Notes: generated by a model not told the origin, from the sequence alone. 64,000 nucleotides of DNA from Emergomyces orientalis (GCA_002110485.1 MOWL01000027.1:310001-374000); one strand, 5' to 3'. Counted from the first letter of the stretch, positions 13,133-25,830 are shown. Numbers and translations: made by a program.

Positions 13133-15065
13133 TCCATCCGCCCATCCATCCAAACAAATCCCAGTATATAAAAATCCGAAATTTAAAATACAGGAGGATT
13201 GGGGGGATATCTTTTTCCTTTCTTTTTCTTTACTTTCTTTTCTCTTTCTCTTTTGCTCCTTTTCCTTCCTTGTTTCTCTTTTTCCCTTTTTTTCTTTTTT
13301 CTTTTCTTTCCCTAAATCATATACATACATAGGGAGTGGTGGTGGTGTCTACGGAGGCAAATTTTGAAATTTGACAGTGATGAAGGGAAGGAGGAGAGGG
13401 GTCACAGATTAGCCAGACTCGAGAAAGAAGGGGAAAATATACCAAATTGAAAATACAAAAAAGAGAGAGCTGAATGGAGGGAGGGAAAGAGATAAAGATA
13501 AGATAAAAGAAAAAAATACTTTGGAAAACAAACCCCATAAATAATAATTCTTTTTCTTGTTTAAAAAAATTATTTTTTCTTCTTCATTTCTTTCTTCATT
13601 TCTTCTTCCCCCACTTCTTTTTCTATTCTGGAGATAGTGTACATGCAGTACATGTACAGTACAAAGCCACCACCTTGAACTTGGCTTGAAAACTCCTTGA
13701 CTTCTGATTCCTATTTTTTTTTTCTTCTTTTCCTGCTTGTGAATTACCAAAAAAATTAAAATAAAATTAGAGACTCGGCCCGTCATATGCGGGTGCGAGA
13801 GAGGCAGTTGATTGAATTGCAAGGAACGAAGGATGGATAGAGAAAGATGATAAGTTTTATATATAATCTGCATGAGTTAATGAATTATTTTTTTATCTAT
13901 AAGTATGTATGTATGTATGGTATGGATTTATTTTGGTTGGACAATTTTATTTGAAGCTATAAAATACATGGATGGTGGGTGGTGTTGTGACACACGCCTC
14001 ACCTGAAGCTGAATAAGCAATGCTCTCTCCCCCTCTGGTTTTTCTTTCTTTCTTTCTTCGTCCTCTTTTTTCTCCAATTAAAGACAGCCCAGTCAACCCC
14101 AATTAGTTACAAAAGACACCCTAAATATAGAGTACTCGGTTTATCATCGATTATCTTACGTTGAGACAAAAAGGAAGAACGAACCGCGGGACTCCGGAGA
14201 TCTGGCCAGCCAAAGTATTCGCAGTACAAGGCATATATCAGGCGTATAGAGAGGAATGACAGCGTGTCGACGTCATGGATCTGATCAGGGCGGGGAGAGG
14301 GGGGATTGGTGGGGGGGGGGGGGGGAGGGAGGCAAAAAAGCTTCTATCCCCGGGAGGTCTTGTTTATGATTAACTGAGGGATCTGGGTATTATTGAGGAT
14401 CTGTTTCAATTGGCGAGGTGATGTTTTAAGGCTATGTATGAAGGCTGGATTGGTTAAGTTAATGAGTTGTAGTAAGTCAAGGCCAGTCCATCCCCCCTTT
14501 TTCCTGTATACGAGCGAGAAAGAGACCAGAAACTAACTTGCGTCCTAGGTTATATTTTTTTAGTTATATAAAACTATTTTGAGCCAAATATATACTACGA
14601 CATATAATCTTCTGCACCTGACCTTTTTTCCGGTTTTACTTTTTTGGCTGAACCGAATTGTCAAAACCAAGAAGATATCATCATCCGTCAACCCATTTCA
14701 TATTACTTTACTCTGAACCATTGCACCCATTGCACCCATTGCCCGCCGAGCTACCGACGCTATCGCTTCTTTCTTGTTGCTTGGGCTTTTTCTCCCTGAT
14801 CGGCTCCTTCCATGGGTCATCTATATTATCAGTTCCCCCATTGCTCTTGCTCGGTCAACTTGTTTATCACTCGCCATCTATTTGTTTGGTGAAGAGAAGA
14901 ATATATACAGCTTCCATCCAAACCCGTCCGGCGCCTTTGACATACTATCCTCATTGATAAAACCAACCTACCTGCCCGGGGTCATCCTTATTCTGTTTTC
15001 TCTTCTTCCTTTTCAAAAGGAACATCCCACCCTTCCTCATCCGAAACGCCCACCAGTGAGCCGCC
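13133..15065. other. Intergenic between PMA1 and ccg-9
   Basis: Non-coding. It begins with the PMA1 3' flank, a strongly T/C-rich block at about 13205-13310, and contains a copy of GTACAGTAC (13654-13662), TTTC tandems near 14041 and a G15 homopolymer at 14311-14325. The last few hundred bases are pyrimidine-rich and probably belong to the ccg-9 leader. No gene seen. Confidence 0.5.
14311..14325. repeat. G15 homopolymer
   Basis: Fifteen consecutive G inside a longer G-rich stretch that starts near 14288 (GGGCGGGGAGAGGGGGG). A G-quadruplex is possible on the plus strand, which is an inference. Confidence 0.7.
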
Positions 15066-16779
15066 ATGTTTCTGAAGAAACACATTACGGAAAAGGGGTC
15101 GCTGCCGGAGGGCGATTCCAGCCCACCCAGGCCTGCCAGTGAGCACCGCACTCCTCATCTGAAACCGTACGTCGATATGGTCATCTCTGCATTCCACGAC
15201 CGGCGTTTCCAGCGGCGAACTTCGGTGTATCAGAAACGGGATCTGCAAGAGAGAGTTGCGAAGAAATTGTGGACGGGCCCGCCGTCAGAGGTAATTTACA
15301 AAACTATTTCTTTTTCTTTAGAGCGAGGTCGATAATACATCAGCCCTATCACTTGTCATATTTGGGCTATGAGTGTTTTTTTAAGGATACACAGTACGTA
15401 GAACAAGGCGCACCCAGGCTAATTAATTTCCCTATAAAATAAATCAAACTAGACAATCTACGGCGGCATCTCCGTATCCTCCACCGAAGACAACGACGTC
15501 ATAATCTCCCTCGCCATCCGCGACACAACCTATTTCCTCGACTTCTCAGAACACCACTTCCCCGTCGACGAGCATGCCCACCCAACCGCAGATGTCATTA
15601 CGGACTTTGTCATCCTTGAGCTGCGCAAGTATGAGCGCGAGCACCTGGAGAAATTCATCGGTATTGCCTTGCCGCGGGAACTGGCGGAGCGCTGCCCGCA
15701 TCTGTGTCCCCGACTGTGGCGGGAGCTGGATATCGTGCCCCTTGTCCTGCATGGGAAGGGTGTACATAGCGTTGGATGGATTAATAGGGAGTATTGGAAT
15801 ACGAAGACGTTGGATGAGCAGGCCGAGTCGGTGGCGAGGAAGTGTATTACGTATGTTTTTCTCTTATTTTTTTATAGGAAATCATTTTTCTTTTGTTTTT
15901 TTGAAGGTGATGGGCTACTGCTTCTTTAAGGCAAAAAGCTAACAAATAATACAGCTTCTTCGGTCCCAACAAGGCACCTCTGCTGCAGGTGGGGTATCGT
16001 GGGTGTGTGGAGGTTGATTGCGGCTTCCATGCCATCCTGGCTAACCTGTCGGATTATGAGCTGACGGTTGGCTCTCGGACATGGAATTCCGTGCTACGAT
16101 ATGCGGATGACTTGAAGAAGCGCAAGATCAAGGTTGCGTTTTTCAGCGCCACGCCCCAGGGGGGTGGTGTTGCACTGATGAGACACGCGTTGGTCAGATT
16201 TGCAGAAATGTTAGGGGTGGATTTTAAGTGGTGAGATTAAGATCCTATTGTATTTACTACATTGCCATGAATTTTCTAATGCAGTTATTCTTTTGTATTG
16301 TTTACATAGGTATGTCCCGCGTCCGCGCCCGGCTGTCTTCCGCATCACAAAAACAAACCACAACATCTTCCAAGGCGTCTCGAAGCCCGACGAACGCCTC
16401 ACTGAAGAAAACAAAGCCGCCCTCACAGGCTGGATCGTCGGCAATGCCAAGCGCTACTGGTGCGGCAAGGGTGGGCCGTTATCTCCTCCCTCCGAGGGCG
16501 GGGCGGATGTCATCGTTATCGACGACCCACAGATGCCGGGTCTAATTCCCCTAATTAAAGAAGTTACGCCGGTTCGGCCGGTCATCTACCGTAGCCACAT
16601 CCAGGTCCGCAGCGATCTGATTGCGGACCCGACGACACCACAGGCGGAGGCATGGAATTATTTCTGGGAGAGCATCAAGTGTGCGGATTTGTTTATCAGC
16701 CATCCCGTCTCGAGCTTTGTGCCACATATGGTGCCGCGGGAGACAGTGGGGTACTTGCCAGCGTCGACGGATTGGTGGT

Positions 16780-16810
<31 letters not shown>

Positions 16811-17820
16811 GCCTTGCTATAGTGGGGTTGAGATTCACCTACTTACGTTTCTTTCATGTCGTAGGCTCGATGGATTGAATAAACCCATGGACGATTTCGA
16901 CATCGGCTATTATGGCCGTATCTTCAATGGGAAATGCCGCGAAATCGGCATGACTACCATAGACTATCCTGACGGTATGGCGTTCTCCCGCCCTTTAACT
17001 TTGTAATCCTCTATGAGAAACACAAGTTAAATAAAACTTAAAACAAGATGAATACATCATCCAAATCGCCCGTTTCGACCCATCAAAGGGCATCTTCGAC
17101 TTGCTTGATTCATACGAAAAATTCCGCTCCCTCTTCGCCGAAAGCCGCCCCTCCGACGAGAAGCCTCCCAAACTGCTGATATGCGGGCATGGCTCCGTTG
17201 ACGACCCGGACGGCGTGGCAATCTACGACGCCGTCATCGAACACATCGAGAACAAACTGCCACATCTCAAATCGTCTATCTGCGTCATGCACATTCCACC
17301 CTCAGACCAGATTCTCAACGCGCTCCTCTCCAAGGCGCGCGTGGCACTGCAACTCTCTACGCGCGAAGGGTTCGAAGTAAAAGTCTCGGAAGCGCTGCAT
17401 AAGGGGAAACCCATCATCGCGACGATGGCGGGCGGAATCCCACTACAAGTGCAGGACGGCAAGAACGGGTTCCTAGTCGAAGTCGGCGACACTGACGCCG
17501 TAGCGCGCCACTTGTTCAATCTGTGGACGGATGACGAGCTGTATTATCGGCTGAGTAGCTGGGCGGCGGATAGTGTTAGTGACGAGGTGAGCACAGTGGG
17601 TAATGCGCTGTCATGGCTATATTTGGCGAGCGAGATGTCGAAAGGGAAGACCGTTGCGCCGAATGAGAAGTGGATTAATGATATGGCGCGTGAGGAGGCG
17701 AAGGAGCCGTATGGTTGGCGTGAGAATCGGTTGAAGAGGACGTTGGGGGAGGAGAAGGGGTTTGGGGTTGGGTTTGGTCTCCATATAGGGAAATCGAAGG
17801 ACACCGGGAAGGAGAAGTAG
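15066..17820 (+). CDS. ccg-9: CCG-9-type trehalose synthase/phosphorylase (GT4)
   Basis: Six exons: 15066-15290, 15453-15850, 15955-16230, 16310-16774, 16865-16974 and 17048-17820. They give 748 aa, in the range of Neurospora clock-controlled gene 9 and other fungal trehalose synthase/phosphorylases. The enzyme is a cytosolic GT-B fold glycosyltransferase joining or splitting trehalose and sugar phosphate. The N-terminal half is family-specific. The C-terminal GT4 domain carries QIARFDPSKGI and the retaining-GT EX7E motif REGFEVKVSEAL (E598 and E606). Intron 4 contains a 24-nt C run directly after its donor. Its donor could be GTGGTC (used here) or GTCCCC three bases on, which changes one Trp. 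The last intron ends in AAG, a weak acceptor. In Neurospora the gene is under circadian control; nothing here shows that directly. Confidence 0.92.
16780..16803. repeat. C24 homopolymer in ccg-9 intron 4
   Basis: Twenty-four consecutive C, starting only a few bases after the 5' splice site of intron 4 of the trehalose gene (intron 16775-16864). The coding exons on both sides are intact, so the run is tolerated in the transcript. Confidence 0.85.
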
Positions 17821-19083
17821 AAGTTAATGGGGGTAAATTGAAGTGAGGGTGGGAGGTGAAAAATGGAGTTTGAGGTGGGTTTGGTGATGTCCGGGGGTGT
17901 CTGTTTCGTTATGTGCAATCCTCGCGTGAGTTTTATTTTTTTAATTATATATTTTTTAGGCTCATGGTTTTTTAATGGTTTTAAGTAAATAAGTTGCTTT
18001 TTTCTGTCTTTTCTGCCTTTTGGAGTGAAATATGCATACATATATACAGGTATAACTGCATATCTATATATCTATGTTCATATATAATTGTCTATCTTTA
18101 TTAGGGCGGTGTTTCGTATTGCATTCGAGGAAGACAAGTCACGAAAAACAAAAAAAGATGTTGTCTCCTTTCCCGTTTCCCGTATCTTTATTTCCCTCCC
18201 CTTTCGCATTTTCAAGAAGAAAGAAGGGGGAAGGGGGAAAGATGATGTAGCTGGCTAGTTAGATCGTGAGATATCATGGAAACGGGCCTAGACAAGTAAT
18301 CCGGTAATATTGTTTAAAAAAAAGAAAAAAAAGGAGCAAGAAAAAATCCTCGTTTTGTTTAGATGAACGATTTTATTTTGGGTGAAAAGAAATAGTTAGG
18401 TATAATAATAATATGTCATAATATAAAAAATAAAACAGAACATTGTCTTAGTATTCCCTTAAACCGTCCCATAACCATAACCATATCCGCGTCTACCTAA
18501 TTGTTTTATTCTATTTTCGACGCTGAAAATCTTCGTCTAAGAGGAAGCGAAACGAAGTTGGAAGGTAAAGGCAAAGATAAAAATAATAAAAAATAGATAC
18601 GTGTGTATACATTTAACATTAGAAAACATCGCTAACGTGCAAAAAAGAGGGGGAATCGGGCTAAAACAGAGTTAAATAGATATAAAGCTAGTCAAGGATA
18701 TTATAAATCGGAGATCGTGATGGGATAGGTTGGAAAGGAGGTAGGTCTGGTAGAGGACATGCGTTTGTGAAGGAGTGTATAGATCCTCGTCGGAGAAATA
18801 GACGGAGACCGGAGAAGCGCAATGCGTGATGGGATATTGGGTATTTGAACTCGGGCGAAAATCGATTTCGGCATTTGGTCGCAAGAATAACTTCGTCGAA
18901 TTGAGTGTGTTCGGCGGTTGTTGAGGAGATTTCAATGATCGAACTCGTTCTCGCGTTCCCTTGCAAATCCTCTTCCTCCTACATTCTCCCGCACCGCAGA
19001 GACAACCGCGCAGCCGGAAATTTCATTCCTCCCACCTAGCACTATAATCACATCACGCCTTCCGAAGATAGCAAAAAGCTAGT
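17821..19083. other. Intergenic, ccg-9 3' flank
   Basis: AT-rich 3' flanking DNA between the end of ccg-9 and the 3' end of the convergent secreted-protein gene. It contains only short open frames with no recognisable protein character. Confidence 0.55.
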
Positions 19084-19536
19084 TTACAGAAAAGCAATTG
19101 CCAATCCCAGAGCGCCGACGCCAAGGGAGCCAGCGAGTTGTGTCGCTCCAGAGGCACCCAGTGCTCTGCAGACCTGGCTGCGTGTTTGGGTAGATGGGTT
19201 GTAGCAAACATTCGAAGGGCTGATGCAGGAAATGTAACCGGTGCCGAAGCAGTCGCTGCAGGTTGTGCCGCCGTTCGGGCATCTCTGGAAGTCCTGGTTG
19301 CCAGGTGATCCATCCTCATCATCGTCATCATCATCATCGCCGCCGCTGCCGCCGCCTCCGCCACCCTTGCCGCCCTTCTTGGGAGCGCGGACTTCAAGGC
19401 CCTCGGCGCGACGCTCAATGGCGGTAATCGCGATCAGGTCCCCGGCGTTGTTTGGGGTTGCGGACGCGACGAGACCGAAGAGGAGAATGAGGAGGGTTGT
19501 GACCAGTGGCCAGCTCTTCATGGTGATGGGAGACAT
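19084..19536 (-). CDS. Small secreted Cys-rich protein, probably GPI-anchored
   Basis: Single exon, 150 aa. An N-terminal signal peptide (about residues 1-26, hydrophobic LVTTLLILLFGLVASA) is followed by a basic stretch with dibasic sites (ERR, PKK), a Gly-rich linker, an acidic run of seven Asp, and then a compact module with six Cys (RCPNGGTTCSDCFGTGY continuing to VC). The end is a small-residue segment (GASGATQLAGS) and a hydrophobic tail (GVGALGLAIAFL) without charged residues, the pattern of a GPI-attachment signal. CSDCFGTG resembles one CxxCxGxG unit of a DnaJ zinc finger, but a single unit is not diagnostic. Such proteins sit at the fungal plasma membrane or wall. No specific function is known. 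An internal Met at residue 6 could also be the start. Confidence 0.75.
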   Translation of the reverse strand: MSPITMKSWPLVTTLLILLFGLVASATPNNAGDLIAITAIERRAEGLEVRAPKKGGKGGGGGGSGGDDDDDDDEDGSPGNQDFQRCPNGGTTCSDCFGTGYISCISPSNVCYNPSTQTRSQVCRALGASGATQLAGSLGVGALGLAIAFL

Positions 19537-22500
19537 TGTATTGGTGTTTATCTTGGAGAAGAAGGGTATATGAATGCGGAAAGGAATATTTCCTTTTATT
19601 TGTTGATTGCTGCAATTATGAAGGGAAAGAGGCCTGGTTGGGATGGGGATAGAAAACAGGAATTGAGGAGGGAGATTGGGGGATTTTATGTTTTTTTTCT
19701 TTCTGTTCCAGCCTTCGTATAAGACTAACTTGCGCTTTTGGTAATCCGTATTTATTTATTTTTTCCCTCTTAGGCACCAAGGGTGAAAAATGACTCCTCC
19801 ACCATGTTGAGCAAGTGGTGGCTGAAGCCGCCTAACCCGCGCTCACCTCGATGCTGGCTGCTGGCTCGTGAAATTTGTCAGAAAAAAAAAGATTTCCCTT
19901 CTCCGAAATTGGAAACCAAAAACTGGCCTGCTGAATGGGGATTCGCGTGCTGAGTGGTTCTTAATTTAGGTGCAGATCCGCGTTTTGATTCCTCCATCGT
20001 GATGGCATTTGGTGATCGGAAGCAGTGTTGAGGGGCACACAGGTGGAACCGCGCCTCGTTGCCAAGCTGTTGTAAGCCTTTCTCATCCTTCGGGGGGCTT
20101 GGCATGATTGCTGTTTGGTTCCAGTGGTTCGGCAAGGTGCTGGACTGCTGTCGTTGATTGGAACCTTGCCTGCCCCTTTTTCGAGCTAAATCCGACTGGC
20201 CGACAATTGGACGATAGTAGCAAGGGTGACAAAAAATCTTTTGAGATTGGCCTGGTTTTTTACGAGATAGATTCATTTGGCTCAACGCGTTTTTCAATCG
20301 GTTGTTTTGCGGGTCTGAGGCTCTGCTGAATTTTGGCTTTAAGTGGCTCTAAAAATGCTTGTGTGAAGCAATGGCCTGGAGCCGCATGCCAAACCGATGG
20401 ATTTCGTTGTTTATTCCTGTGGGGGGGGGTGCTCCGGTCTGATGGGAGAATCGCGATGTGAACAACGACAATAATCTGCCCAACAAATTGAAATGGATCG
20501 AATACGAGATTTAAATTGCGTGGAGTGCTTTCAAATGAACCAACGCTGGGAACGAAACCAGTGCCAAAGAATCATCGTTAAAAGGGGCGATTGGCGTTTT
20601 CTGCTTTTCCTCGGCAGGACACATTGTCAGCCTCGAATGTGGGTGCTAGCAAGAACAGCTGAAGGGCGGGATCATGGGCGTCTCCGCGGCGGGAATACGA
20701 GACTCTAGAGCCAGATCAAGAGCCCAGAGTGGGCACATGTGGACGCTAAAATGGTGTTAGTCGGCTGCAGAGAAAACAAACCAGCAAATGCCCACAGTGT
20801 TGCTGCGCGAAAAGCTAAAGTTTGATCAAATCAGCGGTCAGCGAATGTGGATGGTCTGAATTGTGATCGGCTCCAAGAGGAACCTGAAGAGTAATTTATT
20901 CGTATCTCTCATCTGATCGGTCTCATGTTATTCAGTTTCTGGAATAGCTAAAGTGGATGATGACGAGAATAACGAACAGAGTACTCCGTACCCCGAGAGA
21001 AAAAAAAAAAAAAACCCCCTCCCCATGGCATCTCCTAATCTCTTCGTACACCACGATGATGGAGAATTCGAAGGCACCGTCGCATCAAGTCCGTTACCTT
21101 TTCAGCCAGCAGTCAAGCATTTATCTTCCACTTGCTGATCGTTGGTGGGCGACTCGTAAAGGTCTCCAAAGATTGTGAACATTGGGGCCTGGACTAATGG
21201 TTATCGCTCGGAAATTTTCAGTTTTCTATTGTTCTCACAAGATCAGGCCTCCCACGCATCAGAAATGTGTGGCCAACCCTGTAGAAGCCACGGCGATGCT
21301 GGTTGTGTGGTTGCACCGTGCCTGGGCTGTGATAAATTGTAGCGAGGATCTCATGTTTGTTGGTTACGGAGCTAAATATAGTCGTAGAGCCGCAACTTAA
21401 ACATGGGCACAGCTCAAACTGCATAAACGGCCCTCACAATCACTGCGACTGGCGCTTGTCAATCAAGTGCAGATGTAAAAGGCGTTACTTGGCGGGGACT
21501 CAAACCAGTTCCTGCAATCAACGCCTATGTGGCACCTTGCAAAAGGTACAATTCCTCCATCAACCTGCCAAAATCTATTATTCGGAGCTTAAGCCATGTG
21601 AGAAATGGGCTACTTCTCTTCAAGCACAGTGCTGCGGCCTTGATCAATGTTTCTCCTCATCCACAACTCTGAGTGTCCAGAGCACGCCAGACGAGACCCC
21701 AATTCGAACCACGTCAGACAGCCTCAAAGTCACCTGCCCTGAACAGAGGTTTTCGCTGGATGCCGCAACACCGTGCGTTATCCAAAATCAGTTCTTGGTT
21801 GCCGCTGATTTGACTTCGCGCCAGATCTTAACATCAAAACAACACCGGCATTGAAATACGCTTCGCATAGTCCCCGGAAACGGACATGTCGCAGACCTAG
21901 ACCCAGAGGAATGGACCATCATTGTGCCCTGGGGCTGAAGAATCGGTCACCGTCACTTCTGAAACGCCTCCTTCTGGCAGACATCTGGCACCAATCAACA
22001 CGTTCTCATCTGGTTCGTCAATTCCAAGAGGATGAAAGCAGTAACAACGGCGAAAGGGATACCACCCCCCTGGGCAAAAACATAACATGTCAGCCTAGCT
22101 ACTCGACAAGAATGAGCTGCTGTCTCAGATATACCTTGGTCCAGTGTCTCGGTTGTAATTATTGCATTTAGCCATTCCTTGAAACCAGGAATTTTCGACA
22201 GCTCTTCTCTGATTGTTCATATGTAGTTTATCTCCAATTTGCTTCGGGCAACAAAAAACACGCTAACAACAGTAACAAGGACAAATCGAACCTCTCGGCT
22301 ACTTACAATAAGTCCACGTTGAGTTTACTCTCCAATTTGTTAACTTCTTTCAAGCGTTTTGAGAGGCCAGGGTGCGCTTCATGTCACCCAATATTTCTGA
22401 CACATTCAAAGGCTATTTTGTTGATACTATTATTGGTTGACATTGGCCTGATCCGTTCTGGTTTAATCCAGCAGTGAATAGAGTATCTCTATTCTTGTAT

Positions 22501-23279
22501 ACTTACTCTGGTCTGATTATTTTGCATTGCGGTTGTGTACTTTTGCTTTCAAGTTAAGCATGAGAAGTCAAAAACTTCTGTAATCAATCCCTCAGCCTCT
22601 TTGAACATCTCCTGTATAGATCTGTGAATCTCTTTCAAGCACTATTTTCTGTTTCTTAAACTCTACTATCCATCTTAAGATACCTGGAAGCACACCGCTG
22701 ACTTCGGCTAGGACATATTAGTTTTTGATAGCTGGCCTGCGGGGACATGTAATTTACCTTCATCATGTCATATGTAAACCTTCTGGCCGTATATATACCC
22801 CAAGCAATCATAGGCATGAAGGTTCAGACTAGATTTGTCCCTTGATAATAGATTGAATGCTGTTTGTTTGACTTTCATCGACTTGCAGCTTCGACAGAGA
22901 ACAATCTAATCTTTGATATGACGTCACTCCATGAAATCACGTGAATCTCAGCGAAATGGCAGCTGACATAAGCATATCAACCACAGTTCGTTCGCCACTG
23001 GACAATTACAATTACAATAATTTACAACAATTTCTTAACAGGAAATCATGAAGACAATGCCAGATTCTATTGCAAATATTTAAGAAGAGCCCTTTTATTT
23101 ATTGTGGAGGGACGCTCTGCCATTCTTGTTGCCATTCGTATGACCCCCTGCCCACCAAAAGAGGGAATATTAGTAAAACCTGAAACCCAAGTCAAAAAGG
23201 GGCAGCGGGCGGCCAGTCGTCTAATCACCCGTTCACAATTCAATCTTGTGCTGGTGGATGAAGATAGAGTGCATTCAAC
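19537..23279. other. Gene-empty region of 3.7 kb
   Basis: Base composition from about 19.9 to 22.2 kb is closer to coding DNA than the other gaps, with open frames up to 165 codons on both strands. None has a recognisable domain, a plausible exon chain or a signal peptide. I see no terminal repeats or target duplications. It may be an old, decayed gene or element, or a non-coding transcript. One TACTCCGTA copy lies at 20982-20990. Confidence 0.4.
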
Positions 23280-25806
23280 ATGGATTCGGCCACGCGGGAG
23301 ATACCCGGGTACTACTATGGTATGTATGAATGCAACATCCATCCATGTGGGTTCGAGCCGCAATACCATGCGATGCAATGCATTGAAAGTCTATGCTATG
23401 CAATGCAGTGTTACTTCATTTTGTTTTGAGTCTATTTTCACATTTTCTGGAGGTGTATGTATACTATGCATGTTGCTGCGGGTTTGTGTGCGATGCTTTT
23501 TTGTGTCTAGGTTTGAACGAGTGAATTTGTTTCTGCCCGTTGCCATATTATATTTGCTGCATCGTTTAAGAACCCGTGAATTGAAAAAAAATGAAAAAAA
23601 AATGAGCATGTAGCCAATGATGACGTGATTGTTACAGGAATATTAAATATAGTGCACTGGTTATCTACTTGACTTTCTGTGTCCCTCTGTACCCTCCGTT
23701 GTTTTATTTTTGAGCTTTAACTGACGGTTCCCTTGATCTCTATGTTCCAGACGCCGAGAAGAAAAAATATTTCAAAGTCCAGGCAAATCACACTGCACCG
23801 TCAGGATCCAAGTATACTAAGGATGACATCAAATACAGGAAGGAGGCGTCTTTAGTTAGTGTCCTACAGCGTCTCATATTAGCTATAGTCCGTCATGCTA
23901 ACCGCAAAATATAGAAGCGAAAAAGATTAGAAGAACACGCACAACGTGTATCAACAGAGACCATCAAGAGATCAAACCTCTTACATTGTCCTCTAGGTGG
24001 TAAATTGTTGCAGCGGGAATGTGGTACCCTACCCACCTCAAAGAGTTTCATATTTCAACAACTTGCATCCGCATGTGCAGGGCTCTATTCTAAGAATCGT
24101 TTGATTGATGTGACTAGCTACGATGCTAGATTTCCCGTGTCGAGGTTTGCCAGGGATCCCTGGAGCGGGAATCTCTTGGTTGGTGTGTACCCAGTTTCAG
24201 TGTGTGTGTAATTCATTTTACTGACGATTATGTGCTTTCTATCCAGCTATCAATACGGCGTCGAACTTCAATCTTCTGTATGTTTTACCAGTCCGTCTAC
24301 CTTTAATTAACTATCGTTCCCTGCTGACGGGGATTCTGTCAGGTCATATCTCCCCAAGAAACAAAGTCGCCCTTGGCAGTACAAATTACACCAGAGACGG
24401 TGTAACCGTGTAATGGTGGGATACGACTGGGTAAGTTTGACCGCAAAAGCGTTGACAACAATTTTCTAAGTAATTTAACAGGTCACTTCACTCTCTGTAG
24501 GCCCAACCGGCTGGCTTCTGTGAGTGTACATATGCGGGTATGTTTTCAAGTAGAGGATAGGCTAAGACGGTAACTACAGTGTCTCATCAAGCAGTCCATC
24601 CGGTGAAAGCGTGCACGTCTCAACTTCCAGACTCACAAATCAATTGGATGGCCGGCCCGCGTCTCAGTACGTCGTTGGTAATAATCACCCGAACCCGCTT
24701 GACTCCTCATTTCTTGAAAGTAGTTTGTCAGGTTCCCTACAACAGTGCTAACAATATCTCTGCCTTAGATATGGCAACCACATTTTGCTACCCCGGTTCC
24801 ATGGTATGGTGTTCCGCTGCTTGTCCAAGCGCAACAGAGAGCATATTCGCAGCTGGCAAATCGAATGACCTGCTGTTAATCACCGGTATTGAGTCATCTT
24901 GGAGTACACGAACAGTCGAGATGTCGGCTATTGCCGATGTCATGGCTATTGAGTGGCTGACACCTCGAGTGGTGATGTCGGGAATGACCAATTCCCTGGT
25001 GCAATTCCATGATCTACGTAGCCGCGATACCGCGTCGAGACTTCAACACCCACATGGCGTATATAAAATTCGGAAGGTGGATGACTGGAGAGTTGTTGTA
25101 GCGGGAGCAAAGAAGAATGTATGCTGTAAATATCTATTCCCTTCTAGTATGGTTAACCATAATCGCTGATATACGCCCCCATTTCCGGTTTAATAGCTAC
25201 ACATGTACGATCTCCGTTATGCCCCAAGCGGTATCGCAACATGCCCCCAACCCAACAAACGCAATCACACCTCAACAAAACCCTACCTCTCATTCACCGA
25301 CTACGCAAACGACCGCATATCCCACGACGAGCTAGACATAAGCCCCGAAGTCGGTCTCCTCGCATGTAGTGTGTTTCCTCTTCCCCCCTCCCCTTCCGCC
25401 ACCCCCCTTTTTGGCCGCTTTCATTCAGCCTCCAAAAAAGAAAAAGAACCGAACCGAAAATCCTTAACTAACCCCAGCTCCAGGCTCCCCTTCCAACAGA
25501 ATCCAGCTCTTCTCCCTCAATACTGGCAAACTCATCATGCCAGCCCCTTTCCTCTCCCCTTCTTCTCAGGCATCCACCTCGACCCAAATCCAAGTACAAG
25601 CACGCCAGCACGGCGCCGCCGAATTTTACCAACCCAATCCCAATCGCCCCGGCACACCCATAACCCATTATCGGTACCCGGACCAGATCAGCTGTCTTCG
25701 CTTTGAGAATCTGGAGGAAGTGCCTACCGCGAATGGCGGGGGGAATACCGGGAAGCCGAGTTTACTGGTTAGTGCGGGGTGTATGATTGAGGAGTGGCGA
25801 ATGTGA
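23280..25806 (+). CDS. DCAF4: DCAF4/WDR21-like WD40 protein
   Basis: Ten exons: 23280-23319, 23751-23854, 23915-24182, 24247-24277, 24343-24430, 24482-24519, 24580-24677, 24769-25118, 25197-25368 and 25478-25806. They give 505 aa and every phase closes. The N-terminal motif IPGYYYDAEKKKYFKVQ, interrupted by intron 1, is the signature opening of DDB1- and CUL4-associated factor 4 (WDR21), a substrate receptor of CRL4 ubiquitin ligases. It is followed by a basic helix (KRKRLEEHAQ) and degenerate WD40 repeats. Two motifs resemble the DDB1-binding WDxR box: FHDLR (302-306) and MYDLR (342-346). A Pro/Gln-rich insertion precedes the last blade. Intron 1 (431 nt) is far longer than the rest. Exon 4 is 31 nt. 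The exon 9 donor could also be 3 nt earlier (25365). Family call fairly sure; the function is inferred from animals and plants. Confidence 0.82.
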
Positions 25807-25814
25807 AGTATCTT

Positions 25815-25830
25815 AATCATGATCATGATT
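25815..25830. terminator. 16-bp perfect palindrome after DCAF4-like stop
   Basis: AATCATGATCATGATT is its own reverse complement and starts 9 nt after the stop codon. It could form a short hairpin in the 3' UTR or be a protein-binding site. Calling it a 3'-end signal is only a guess. Confidence 0.25.
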
